Below are positions 23,042 through 36,078 of a DNA stretch of 64,000 nt, in pieces. A program made the position numbers and the translations under genes. The notes below the pieces were generated by a model that was not told the DNA's origin, did not search any database, and saw only the letters and a program-made list of their open reading frames with translations. The DNA is from Glebionis coronaria. Taxonomy: Eukaryota > Streptophyta > Magnoliopsida > Asterales > Asteraceae. The stretch spans positions 26,237,580 to 26,301,579 of the forward strand of contig CM046881.1 in assembly GCA_025667525.1 (NCBI GenBank), read 5' to 3'. The number at the start of each line of letters is the position of its first letter. Positions within the stretch are counted from its first letter, which is position 1.

Positions 23042-26000
23042 CAAAGTTGGTCAGCTAGTATTTGAGGTAGTTGAGAATGCACTAGACAAAGAGTATCTCG
23101 ACGACACATTATAATATAAAGGTCAAGATATGAGTGTGGTCTAACAACATGTTGTGTTATTGACCAAGAAAACAATGATATTGTTTATCCTTGTGAAGCT
23201 TACACAGGTGAATAATATACAAAAAAAGGACAAGTATTTTTTGACATTGCATGTAGGAGGATCATGCTTCTGTATTATATGACTCTAAAATATTTGATTC
23301 TATATTTGATTCTATTTAAATTGAGACCCGTAAAAAAATAGAGTGTCAAACATATTCGCTAACATATAAAAACAGATTTTGATTGAAATTATCTGACAAC
23401 GTGGGCTGCAATAAAATCGTCATAACATGTGACACATGACTCCGTTTCAAGACCACAACTAAGAAAATGGATCCTTGAAATAAGGATTATTTTTATCTAG
23501 GCAAAGATTGGTCAAAAGCGACACAACCTGATAAAAAACTGATGCAAATCGACAATAAATAGCCAAAACATTGTCGTAACCGGATTAAATCATCCAAACA
23601 TAAGAAAAACCATCTAAATTTATTTCTAGTCCATATGTACCACATAGAAACCGGTCAAAAAATTTTCGCCCGGATTCTAGATGGATGAAACACGAATATG
23701 TATTTTCTTTGTTTAGTTTTGGTCGTGTTTTACCTAGTATAAAAGTTGGTCAGCTAGTATTTGAGGTAGTTGATAATGCACTAGACAAAGAGCATCTCGA
23801 CGACACATTATAATATAAATGTCAAGATATGAGTGTGGTCTAACAACACGTTGTGTTATTTGACCAAGAAAACAATGATATTGTTTATCCTTGTGAAGCC
23901 TACACAGGTGAATAATATACAAAAAAAAGGAGAAGTATTTTTTGACATTTCATGTAGGAGGATCATGCTTCTGTATTATATGACTCTAAAATATTTGATT
24001 CCATATTTGATTCTATTTAAATTTTTACCCGCCAAGAAATATAGTGCCAAACATAACCGCTAACATATAAAACAGATTTAGATTGAAATTATCTGACAAC
24101 GTGGGCTGCAATAAAATTATCATAACATGTGATACATGACTCCGTTTCAAGACCAAAACTAAGAAAATGGATCCTTGAAATAAGGATTAATTTTATCTAG
24201 GCAAAGATTGGTCAAAAGCGACTAAACCTGATAAAAAAACTGATGCAAATCGACGAATAAACAGCCAAAACATTGGCGTAACCGGCTGAAATCATCCAAA
24301 CATAAGAAAAAACATCTAAATTTATTTCTTATCCATATGGACCACATAGAAACCAGTCAAATGGTTTTCGCCCGGATTCTAGATGGATGAAACACGTATA
24401 TGTATTTTCTTTGTTTAGTTTTGGTCGTGTTTTACCTGGTATTAAAGTTGGTCAACTAGTATTTGAGGTAGTTGATAATGCACTAGACAAAGAGCATCTT
24501 GACGACACATTATAATATAAAGGTCAAGATATGAGTGTCGTCTAACAACACGTCGTGTTATTTGACCAAGAACAATGATATTGTTTATCCTTGTGAAGCC
24601 TACACAAGTGAATAATATACAAAAAAAGGACAAGTATTTTTTGACATTTCATGTAGGAGGATCATGCTTCTGTATTATGACTCTGAAATATTTGATTCCA
24701 TATTTGATTCTATTTAAACTGAGACCCATCAAGAAATAGAGTGTCAAACATAATCGCTAACATATAAAAACAGATTTAGATTGAAATTATCAAACAACGT
24801 GGGCTGTAATAAAATCGTCATAACATGTGATACATGACTCTATTTCAAGACCACAACTAAGAAAATGGATCCTTGAAATAAGGATTAATTTTATCTAGGC
24901 AAACATTGGTCAAAAGCGACTAAACCTGATAAAAAACTGATGAAAATCAACCATAAACAGCCAAAACATTGCCGTAACCGACTGAAATCATCCAAACATA
25001 AGAAAAAACATCTGAATTTATTTCTAGTCCATATGGACCACATAGAAACCGGTCAAAATGTTTTCACCCGGATTCTAGATGGATGAAACACGTATAGGTA
25101 TTTTCTTTGTTTAGTTTGTCGTGTTTTACCTAGTATAAAAGTTGGTCAGCTAGTATTTGAGGTAGTTGAGAATGCTCTAGACAAAGAGCATCTCGATGAA
25201 ACATTATAATAAAAAGGTCAAGATATGAGTGTGGTGTTACAACACGTTGTCTTATTTGACCAAGAAAACAATGATATTGTTTATCCTTGTGAAGCCTACA
25301 CAGGTGAATAATATACAAAAAAGGACAAGTATTTTTTAACATTTCGTGTAGGAGGATCATGCTTCTGTATTATATGACTCTGAAATATTTGATTCCATAT
25401 TTTATTCTAATTAAACTGAGACTCATCAAGAAATAGAGTACCAAACATAATCGCTAACATATAAAAACAGATTTTTATTGAAATTATCTGACAATGTGGA
25501 TTGCAACAAAATCGTCATAACATGTGATACATTACTCCATTTCAAGACCACAACTAAGAAAATGGATCTTTGAAATAAGGATTAATTTTATCTAGGCAAA
25601 CATTGTTCAAAAGCGACTAAACCTGATAAAAACTGATGCAAATCGACCATAAACAGCCAAAATATTGCCGTAACCGGCTGAAATCATCCAAACATAAGAA
25701 AAAACATCTAAATTTATTTCTAGTCCATATGGACCATAAAGAAACCGGTCAAAATCTTTTTGCCCGGTTTCTAGATGGATGAAACACGTATATGTATTTT
25801 CTTTGTTTAGTTTTGGTCGTGTTTTACCTAGTATAAAAGTTGGTCAGCTAGTATTTGAGATAGTTGAGAATGCAATAGACAAAGACCATCTCGACGACAC
25901 ATTATAATATAAAGGTCAGGATATGAGTGTGGTCTAACAACACGTTGTATTATATGGCCAAGAAACCATTGATATTGTTTATCCTTGTGAAACCTACACA

Positions 26001-27491
26001 GGTGAATAATATACAAAAAAAGGACAAGTATTTTTTGACATTTCGTGTAGGAGGATCATGCTTCTGTATTATATGACTCTGAAATATTTGATTCCATATT
26101 TTTTTCTATTTAAACTGAGACCCATCAAGAAACAGAGTGCCAAACATAATCGCTAACATATATAAACAAATTTAGATTGAAATTATCTGACAACGTGGAC
26201 TGCAACAAAATCGTTATAACATGTGATACATGACTTCGTTTCAAGACCACAACTAAGAAAATGGATCCCTGAAATAAGGACTAATTTTATCTAGGCAAAC
26301 ATTGGTAGAAAGCGACTAAACATGATAAAAAAAACTGATGAAAATCGACCATAAACAGCCAAAACATTGCCGTAACCGGCTGAAATCATCCAAACCTAAG
26401 ATAAAACCACTAAATTTATTTCTAGTCCATATGAACCACATAGAAAACAGTCAAAATGTTTTTGCCTGGATTCTAGATGGATGAAACACATATATGTATT
26501 TTCTTTGTTTAGTTTTGGTCGTGTTTTACCAAGTATAAAAGTTGATCAACTAGTATTTGAGGTAGTTGAGAATGCACTAGATAAAGAGCATCTCGACGAC
26601 ACATTATAATATAAAGGTCAAGATATGAGTGTGGTCTAACAACACGTCATGTTATTTGACCAAGAAAACAATGATATTGTTTATCCTTGTGAAGCCTACA
26701 CAGGTGAATAATATACAAAAAAAGGACAAGTATTTTTTGACATTTCATGTAGGAGGATCATGCTTCTGTATTATATGAATCTGATATATTTGATTCTATA
26801 TTTTATTCTAGTTAAACCGAGACCCATCAAGAAATATAGTGCCAAACATAATCGCTAACATATAAAAACATATATTTAGATTAAAATTATCTCACAACGT
26901 GGACTGCATCAAAATCGTTATAACATGTGATACATGACTCCGTTTCAAGACCACAAATAAGAAAATGGATCCTTGAAATAAGGATTAAATTTATATAGGC
27001 AATCATTGGTCAAAAGCGACTAAACATGATAAAAAACTGATGAAAATCGACCATAAACAGCCAAAACATTGCCGTAACCGGCTGAAATCATCCAAACATA
27101 AGAAAAAAAATCTATATTTATTTCTAGTCCATATGGACCACATAGAAACCGGTCAAAATGTTTTCGCCCGGATCCTAGATGGATGAAACACGTATATGTA
27201 TTTTCTTTGTTTAGTTTTGGTTGTGTTTTACCTAGTATAAAAGTTGGTCAACTAGTAATTGAGGTAGTTGAGAATGCACTAGACAAAGAGCATCTCGACG
27301 ACACACCATAATATAAAGGTCAAGATATGAGTGTGGTCTAACAACACGTTGTGTTATTTGACCAAGAAAACAATGATATTGTTTATCCTTGTGAAGCCTA
27401 CACAGGTGAATAATATACAAAAAAGGACAAGTATTTTTGACATTTCATGTAGGAGGATCATGCTTCTGTATTATATGACTCTGAAATATTT

Positions 27492-30400
27492 GATTCTATT
27501 TAAATTGAGATCCATGGAGAAATAGAGTGCCAAACATGATCGCTAACATATAAAAACAGATTTAGATTGAAATTATATGACAACGTGGGCTGCAATAAAA
27601 TAGTCATAACATGTGATACATGACTGCGTTTCAAGACCACAACTAAGAAAATGGATCCTTGAAATAAGGATTAATTTTATCTCGGAAAATATTGGTCAAA
27701 AGCGACTAAACCTGATAAAAAACTGATGCAAATCGACAATAAACAGCCAAAACATTGCCGTAACCGGCTGAAATCATCCAAACATAAGAAAAAACATCAA
27801 AATTTATTTCTAGTCCATATGGACCACATAGAAACCGGTCTAAATGTTTTCTCCTGGATTCTAGATAGATGAAACACATATATGTATTTTCTTTGTTTAG
27901 TTTTGGTCGTGTTTTACCTAGTATAAAAGTTGGTCAGCTAGTATTTGAGGTAGTTGAGAATGCACTAGACAAAGAACTTCTCGACGAAACATTATATATA
28001 AAGGTCAATATATGAGTGTAGTCTAACAACACATTGTGTTATTTGACCAAGAAAACAATGATATTGTTTATCCTTGTGAAGCCTACACAGGTGAATAATA
28101 TACAAAAAAAGGACAAGTATTTTTTGACATTTCATATAGGAGGATCATGCTTCTTTATTATATGACTCGGAAATATTTGATACCATATTTGATTCTATTT
28201 AAATTGAGACCCGTCAAGAAATAAAGTGCCAAACATAATCGCTAACATATAAAAACAGATTTAGATTGAAATTATCTGACAACGTGGGCTGCAATAAAAT
28301 CGTCATAACATGTGATACATGACTTCGTTTCAAGACCACAACTAAGAAAATGGATCCTTGAAATAAGGATTTATCTTATCTAGGCAAAGATTGGTCAAAA
28401 GCGATTAAAACTAATAAAAAACCGATGCAAATCGACAATAAACAGCCAAAACATTGGTGTAACTGGCTGAAATCATCCAAACATAAGAAAAAACATCTAA
28501 ATTTATATCTAGTCCATATGGACCACATAGAAACCAGTCAAAATGTTTTCGACCGGATTCTAGATGGATGAAACACATATATGTATTTTCTTTGTTTAGT
28601 TTTGGTCGTGTTTTACCTAGTATAAAAGTTGGTCATCTAGTGTTTGAGGTAGTTGAGAATGCACTAGACAAAGAGCATATTGACGACACATTATAATATA
28701 AAGGTCAAGATATGAGTGTGGTCTAACAACACGTTGTGTTATTTGACCAAGAAAAGTTGTTTATCCTTGTGAAGCCTACACATGTGAATAATATACAAAA
28801 AAGGACATGTATTTTTTGACATTTCATGTAGGAGGATCATGCTTCTATATTATATGACTCTGAAATATTTGATTCCATATTTGATTCTATTTAAACTGAG
28901 ACTCATCAAGAAATAGAGTGCCAAACGTAATCCCTAACATATAAAAACAGATTTAGATTGAAATTATCTGACAACGTGGGCTGCAATAAAATCGCCATAA
29001 CATGTGATATATGACTCCGTTTCAAGACCACAACTAAGAAATTAGATCCTTGTAATAAGGATTAATTTTATCTAGGCAAACATTGGTCAAAGGCGACAAA
29101 ACCTGATAAAAAAACTGATGAAAATCGATCATAAACAGCCAAAACGTTGCCGTAACTGGCTGACATCATCCAAACATAAGAAAAAACAACTAAATTTATT
29201 TAGTCCATATGGACCACATAGAAACCGGTCAAAATGTTTTCACCTGGATTCTAGATTGACGAAACACGTATATGTATTTTCTTTCTTTAGTTTTGGTCGT
29301 GTTTTACCTAGTATAAAAGTTGGTCAACTAGTATTTGAGGTAGTTGAGAATGCACTAGACAAAGAGCATCTCGACGACACATTATAATATAAGTGTCAAG
29401 ATATGAGTGTGTTCTAATAACACATCGTGTTATTTGACCAAGAAAACAATAATATTGTTTATCCTTGTGAAGCCTACACAGGTGAATAATATACAAAAAA
29501 GGACAAGTATTTTTTTGACATTTCATGTAGGAGGATCATGCTTCTGTATTATATGACTCTGAAATATTTGATTCCATATTTGATTCTATTTAAATTGAGA
29601 TCCATGGAGAAATAGAGTGCCAAACATGATCGCTAACATATAAAAACAAACTTAGATTGAAATTATATGACAACGTGGGCTGCAATAAAATAGTCATTAC
29701 ATGTGATACATTATTGCGTTTCAAGACCACAACTAAGAAAATGGATCCTTGAAATAAGGATTAATTTTATCTCGGCAAAGATTGGTCAAAAGCGACTAAA
29801 CCTGATAAAAAAACTGATGCAAATCGATAATAAACAGCCAAAACATTGCCGTAACCGGCTGAAATCATCCAAACATAAGAAAAACATCAAAATTTATTTC
29901 TAGTCCATATGGACCACATAGAAACCGATCAAAATGTTTTAGCCCGGATTCTAGATAGATGAAACACATATATGTATTTTATTTGTTTAGTTTTGGTCGT
30001 ATTTTACCTAGTATAAAAGTTGGTCAGCTAGTATTTGAGGTAGTTGAGAATGCACTAGACAAAGAACTTCTCGAAGAAACATTATATATAAAGGTCAATA
30101 TACGAGTGTAGTCTAACAACACATTGTGTTATTTGACCAAGAAAACAATGATATTGTTTATCCTTGTGAAGCCTACACAGGTGAATAATATACAAAAAAA
30201 GGACATGTATTTTTTGACATTTCATGTAGGAGGATCATGCTTCTGTATTATATGACTCAGAAATATTTGATACCATATTTGATTCTATTTAAATTGAGAC
30301 CCGTCAAGAAATAGAGTGCTAAACATAATCGCTAACATATAAAAATAGATTTTGATTGAAATTATTTGACAACGTGGGCTGCAATAAAATCGTCATAACA

Positions 30401-31672
30401 TGTGATACATGACTCCGTTTCAAGACCACAACTAAGAAAATGGATCCTTGAAATAAGGATTTATTTTATCTAGGCAAAGATTGGTCAAAAGCGACTAAAC
30501 CTAATAAAAAAACTGATGCAAATCGACAATAAACAGTCAAAACATTGGCGTAACTGGCTGAAATCATCCAAACATAAGAAAAAACATCTAAATTTATATC
30601 TAGTCCATATGGACCACATAGAAACCAGTCAAAATGTTTTCGACCGGATTCTAGATGGATGAAACATGTATATGTATTTTCTTTGTTTAGTTTTGGTCGT
30701 GTTTTACCTAGTATAAAAGTTGGTCAACTAGTATTTGAGGTAGTTGAGAATGCACTAGACAAAGAGCATCTTGACGACAGATTATAATATAAAGGTCAAA
30801 ATATGAGTGTGGTCTAACAACACGTTGTGTTATTTAACCAAGAAAAGTTGTTTATCCTTGTGAAGCCTACACATGTGAATAATATACAAAAAAGGACAAG
30901 TATTTTTTGACATTTCATGTAGGAGGATCATGCTTCTATATTATATGACTCTGAAATATTTGATTCCATATTTGATTCTATTTAAACTGACACCCGTCAA
31001 GAAATAGAGTGCCAAACATAATCCCTAACATATAAAAACAGATTTAGATTGAAATTATCTGACAACGTGGGCTGCAATAAAATCGTCATAACATGTGATA
31101 TATGACTCCGTTTCAAGACCACAACTAAGAAATTGGATCCTTGTAATAAGGATTAATTTTATCTAGGCAAACATTGGTCAAAAGCGACAAAACCTGATAA
31201 AAAAACTGATGAAAATCGATCATAAACAGCCAAAACGTTGCCGTAACTGGCTGACATCATCCAAACATAAGAAAAAACAACTAAATTTATTTAGTCCATA
31301 TGGACCACATAGAAACCGGTCAAAATGTTTTCACCTGGATTCTAGATTGACGAAACACGTATATGTATTTTCTTTCTTTAGTTTTGGTCGTGTTTTACCT
31401 AGTATAAAAGTTGGTCAGCTAGTATTTGAGGTAGTTGAGAATGCACTAGACAAAGAGCATCTCGACGACACATTATAATATAAATGTCAAGATATGAGTG
31501 TGTTTTAAAAACACATCGTGTAATTTGACCAAGAAAACAATAATATTGTTTATCCTTGTGAAGCCTACACAGGTGAATAATATACAAAAAAATGACAAGT
31601 ATTTTTTGACATTTCATGTAGGAGGATCATGCATCTGTTTTATATGACTGTAAAATATTTGATTCTATATTC
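27492..31672. repeat. Higher-order repeat: trimer of about 2.09 kb, two tandem copies
   Basis: Copy A is 27492-29581 and copy B 29582-31672. Each has three monomers with shared private variants in the same order. The first has GAGATCCATGGAGAA and ATGATCGC. The second has CATTATATATAAAGG and ACACATTGTGTT. The third lacks CAATGATATT, giving AAGAAAAGTTGTTTATCC near 28750 and 30843. An 89-codon frame at 29118-29387 recurs unchanged in protein at 31209-31478, 2091 bp away. This marks recent amplification of a three-monomer unit. Confidence 0.85.
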
Positions 31673-31869
31673 AATTCTATTTAAATTGAAACCCGTCAAG
31701 AACTAGAGTGCCAAACATAATCGCTAACATATAAAAATAGATTTAGATTGAAATTATCTGCAACGTGGGCTGCAATAAAATCGTCATAACATGTGATACA
31801 TGACTCCATTTCAAGACCACAACTAAGAAAATGGATCCTTGAAATAAGGATTAATTTATCTAGGCAAAC

Positions 31870-34800
31870 TGATATAGAGAATTTACAACTCTTTTTTAGG
31901 AAAACAAAGAGCATAAAAGTAGGGAAAGTATTAAGTGTCGGTTTAGGAAAACCAAGCACTAATGACCCAAATGAAGGTCAAGTTCGTTTCCCAAGAAGGC
32001 AAGTGCGTTGTGTTAAGAATTGATTAACGATTGAGTTTATGATTTATGAGAACTGAAAAGAAGAAAAGAAATTAGAAGGAATGACGGTCACGATTATGAA
32101 TTAAACTAAGACGGATAGTCGTGCACGTAAAACCGTAAAAAGTGACAAAATTTAAAAATTACCCTAAAACTTCCTAAAAAATGGCAATAAATCCAAAATA
32201 ATGTATTAAGAGTTTACAAAAAATCAAAATTCACTTAAACTTTTTATTTAATTAAATAATAATTTTTTAATGCTAATTAAAGCCCAAAAAATCAAAATAA
32301 TTAATAAAAAGCCCAAAATGAGATTTATCACTTTCTAAACCTCTAAAATACCCTTACTAAATTTAAAACTATTTTTGAAAATTTTAAATCTAACTAAAAC
32401 TTATTTTAAAAAAATTTAAAAACTATTTAAAACTAATTAAACTTAAAATAATTATAAAGATTAATCTAATGACAACAAAATTAATCTAAAAATTGTAAAA
32501 TTCCTAACATAATATGTTTAACCTAATAAAAAAATAAAAAGTGCAAAAATATCAAAATTGAAATTTAATAATAAAATAATATTAAAATAATATTAAAAAT
32601 CTAAAAATTCTAAAAAATTTTAAAAACTTGCAAACTAGCTTATTTTAACCTAAATAAAACAGAAATGAAGTTAAAATAACAAAAATACCCCTATTGGGCC
32701 TTCAAATGGGCCAAATACCCAAACAGATCCTTAATGGGCTTCGAATTGGGCCCAAAAAGAAAAAGTTCTCAGGAATGGCCCAAAAGCTCCAGTCAAGCTT
32801 AAAATTTGATTCTAAACACAATTTTCCAAAGGCCCAAAAGCTGAAAATGAGCTTAAGCTAGCTTATTCTTAATGGGCTTTTTGGCCCATTAAGCTATAAG
32901 CTGATGCCATAAGCTGGAATTAAACACACGTCCTTCTCTTGGCTTAAATAAGCTATTTGCAAAAAGAAATTTGAAATAAGACCAAGAAATAAGCCTGAAT
33001 AAGCAATAAGCTATCTTCACAAAACGACAAAATAGTCGTTTTCGAGTTCTAGGCTATTTCAAGAGCTGATTCAAATTGCAATGAGTTACAAATAGCTTAA
33101 CTAAGCTTATGAACCAAAAATCTTTCAAAAAGAACCACTAAATAAGCTGGGTTAAGCAATAAGCTCTTTTGTAAAAGTCAACTTGATTCGTTTTCTTGTC
33201 AAACCTAAAAGTCAAAGTCCACAAAGCTCCAGATTAATTAAATGGGTCAAATAAGTAAGATTGATTACAAAAGCAAAGTTGTTGTAAGTCTCAATAAGCT
33301 AGAATAGCTTATTAATAAGCTGGTTGATAAATTACACTAGTAGGGGCTAGTTTTGGATGTTGAGCAGTGGAAACTTTTCCCACTGCTTGACTTTCTTGAG
33401 TATTTGTCTTATGTGAGTTTTTTGTGGATTCAATGGAAGTAAATGCACCCAAGTGATAAGTTAATCACAAGGAGTCAATATCAACAACAAAAACACAATT
33501 TTACACAGCCAATTGATATAGTTTAATCAATTTATCACCAGATATGCACCAAACTATGAACAATAAGCAAATTTCACCAAAAAAGCAGTTTAAGCAAGAA
33601 TAAGCTAACCACAAACCACCAAATGCATACACAAGCTTAATACAACTTAAAGAAACACAGATTAACACATTTCATCCAACAAATCCAACAAATGGACAAG
33701 ATCCAAGCACATTCAGTTACTGATGAACAATGATGAACACAAGAACAATATTTGTTGATCTACTTGACAAAAAATCCAAATGCAAGGCCTCATATCTATC
33801 ACATAGGTTGCATTAGCAATGATTTAACACTTGTTAGCCCTAGATCAATATGAAAACTAGGTGTGCACAAGATTTAAGAGCAAAACAACAAATATTCAAG
33901 ATTTTATAGCCAAATGTTTGATTAAGTGTTTCAAGGCACAAAACATGCATATATCAGAAAACTAATACCTCAATATCAGATACACACTCAAACAACACCA
34001 CAATACCAACTCCAAATCATACGAATTTGAACCAACAGTCAATCCCAAACACCCTTTTAACTTTTTAAAACCAATTTTAACAAAGTAAAAGTCTTCTCAA
34101 GATTGAATTAAGCCCAAATAAGCATCATAACACACAACATATGAATCAAGAACAAATTTGTAGGCATAAAAACACACTTATACTAGCAGAATATCAAAAT
34201 CACTTAGAACACAAATACTTAATCAGAAAGATGAAGTTTTGAGAATCAAACCTCCAAGATGTACATCCACACCTTCGAATCAATGAGCTGAGGTGCTAGC
34301 AAGAACAAGCATCAACTTCCACTGCTAAGAACAACAAATAAGCCCAGCCAAAGGCTTGAGCCTAGATTATCACAAATTAGATAAAGCAAGGTGACAAAAG
34401 ACTAAGTCTTTGCAACACTTAGGCTCTCACAAGCCTTGTACCTTTCCTTAAGGCCTCACCACCCCTTAATAAACCAAGATTATGAGGCTATGATCACCCT
34501 TAAGTTCAATCTACAAGCTGTTGAACCAAAAGCACTTAGCAAACAACTTAGACAGATTTTGTTAAAAAAACGTATAACCAACTTCCAATATTGCTCAAGC
34601 TAGTTGATTTGTGACTTATGTCACTTACAGAAACACCTCAATGAACAATCCTCACCAAAGCACAAGCCAAATTCTTGACCTCAGCAAGAACAAAAGGACT
34701 CACAGGCTTATAGGCAGTCTTGCACTTGTTCAAGGTTTTGTTTATGTACAAAAACGTGACAATACAACTACTTAACACAATAACAAACAATGGAACTCGG

Positions 34801-36078
34801 TTTTAAATCACAACTCAATACCACAATCTTATAAATTTCAGAAAATGGCTTTACAAGGCTTGACAAAAGTAAAACTGAGAACAAGAACTAAGCTATGAAT
34901 AAGGGTGCCTTATATAAGGCTACAATGATTCTAGAAACATAAAGGAAAGCTGAAAACCCTAGCTAATGAAGTTCTACAAATGCCCTTGACAATTTTGAAC
35001 TATATTGAACATGTGACTGATTTTTGGCTGTTTGTATGAGTTGGCAGGGTGAAAGTTGATCTAAGGCTAAAATTGAAGCTTATGAAGCTGAATACTGAGT
35101 GTTGATTCCCTAGCAAACTTTTGGCATTTTCCCCAAAACGTGTGAAGGAGGGTTTATCATGTGAGCAAGATAGTGATGTGGAAAAGGGTTTAAAGGTGGG
35201 TTTATGATTAATGGGACCTTAATTAAATATCTAGAGTTGATTGGGGTTTGATTTTCAATAATTAAGTAAAACCCAATTTTGGTATGAACACTAAGAACAC
35301 ATGGTTTTAATTTGATTAAGGTTTTAAAAAGGTGTTTAGGCGCGAAATATTTAACTAATAAAGATTAGTTATAATCTGGTGTGAGTGGATGGTGAGGTGG
35401 AGGAATGGTGGAAGGTAATTGGTAGATTTTGGTGAGTGGGGCACGTGGCAGGCTGCCATAGGTCTAGGTATTATTGTGTCTACCATGTTTAGCCCCTCCT
35501 TTCTTCTCTATTTGTCATTTCAGCTCAAACCAGTTATCAACGCTTATCCCTTTGTTATCAACTTTTGTTTTTCATACTTTTGCCCCAAAAAGTTTTGCAA
35601 AGTATTTTTGGGGGTATTTCTTTCCAATTCTTCAAAGATGATGGTCTTGATTTGTATTGTTGACTTTGTGGAGGACTGAAATTGACAAGTCTTGATTGTT
35701 GAGGGACCATTTTGCCATTTCTTCAAAGTTAAGGGTCCTTTTTGTAATATTGACAAACTTTAGGGACCAATCTTGTAATTATGAAGATACAAGGGTTTAA
35801 AGTGTCAATTCTTCAATGTTGGAGGACCCTTCTTGTATAATCTTCAAATCTTCAAGGGTTTTTCTTGGAAAATCTTCATTAGGGCTTGGTTCATTGTACG
35901 GCTTCGTTTCCCGTGTTCGTTTTTGGATGATTCTTGTGATCATTTGTCATTTTCTCAATATCCGTACCTAAAGTACATAAGCAACAAACACAAGCATATA
36001 TTTGGGCATTTTGATGATATTTTATGCATTTAAAGCCCGTTTTGGACGATGAGACTATGTATAAAATCAGTCTCATCA
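31870..36078 (-). repeat. 3' LTR of the minus-strand Athila-like element (about 4.2 kb)
   Basis: Positions 31870-34775 match 41822-44724 closely, which proves the LTR. The rest to 36078 is assigned from the ends: plus-strand TGATA at 31870 and GTCTCATCA at 36078, giving TGATG and CATCA terminal repeats in minus orientation. The DNA is AT-rich and repeats AGCTTAT and AATAAGCT many times (32780-33310). No conserved ORF is present. The 36078 end is less certain, because the matching 5' LTR part is outside the window. Confidence 0.7.
34910..34916 (-). promoter_or_regulatory. Putative TATA box of the minus-strand Athila-like LTR
   Basis: The palindrome CCTTATATAAGG (34908-34919) gives TATATAAGG on the minus strand. 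It lies in the LTR part present only in this copy, so conservation cannot be tested here. Confidence 0.35.

Larger units (their letters stand above)
19559..31869. repeat. Tandem satellite array, about 700-bp monomer, 18 anchor copies
   Basis: The anchor AAAAGTTGGTCA (or a close variant) occurs at 19673, 20372, 21069, 21770, 22471, 23042, 23741, 24443, 25137, 25835, 26537, 27239, 27925, 28624, 29315, 30015, 30715 and 31406. Spacing is 686-702 bp except for one 571-bp unit. All copies are head to tail and look about 90% alike or better. Each monomer carries the palindrome GTCCATATGGAC (lost in a few), the hairpin ATCCTT-GAAAT-AAGGAT and a short minus-strand frame ending QILADQLLY. That frame is not kept open everywhere and is not a gene. 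The array starts inside a monomer at the Tekay LTR and ends inside one at the minus-strand Athila-like LTR. I do not recognise the family. Confidence 0.93.

Noticed and set aside
29118..29387. 89-codon plus-strand frame repeated identically at 31209 as a real gene
   Set aside because: Identity is explained by duplication of the satellite trimer; other monomers do not keep the frame.
19666..31617. Recurring minus-strand frames of 60-83 codons (ending QILADQLLY) as a gene family
   Set aside because: They come once per satellite monomer, differ in start and are often broken, and no start context or domain is seen. They are by-products of tandem repetition.
31870..36078. Repeated AGCTTAT/AATAAGCT words as a separate satellite
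   Set aside because: Spacing is irregular and the words occur in both LTR copies; they are compositional features of this LTR.
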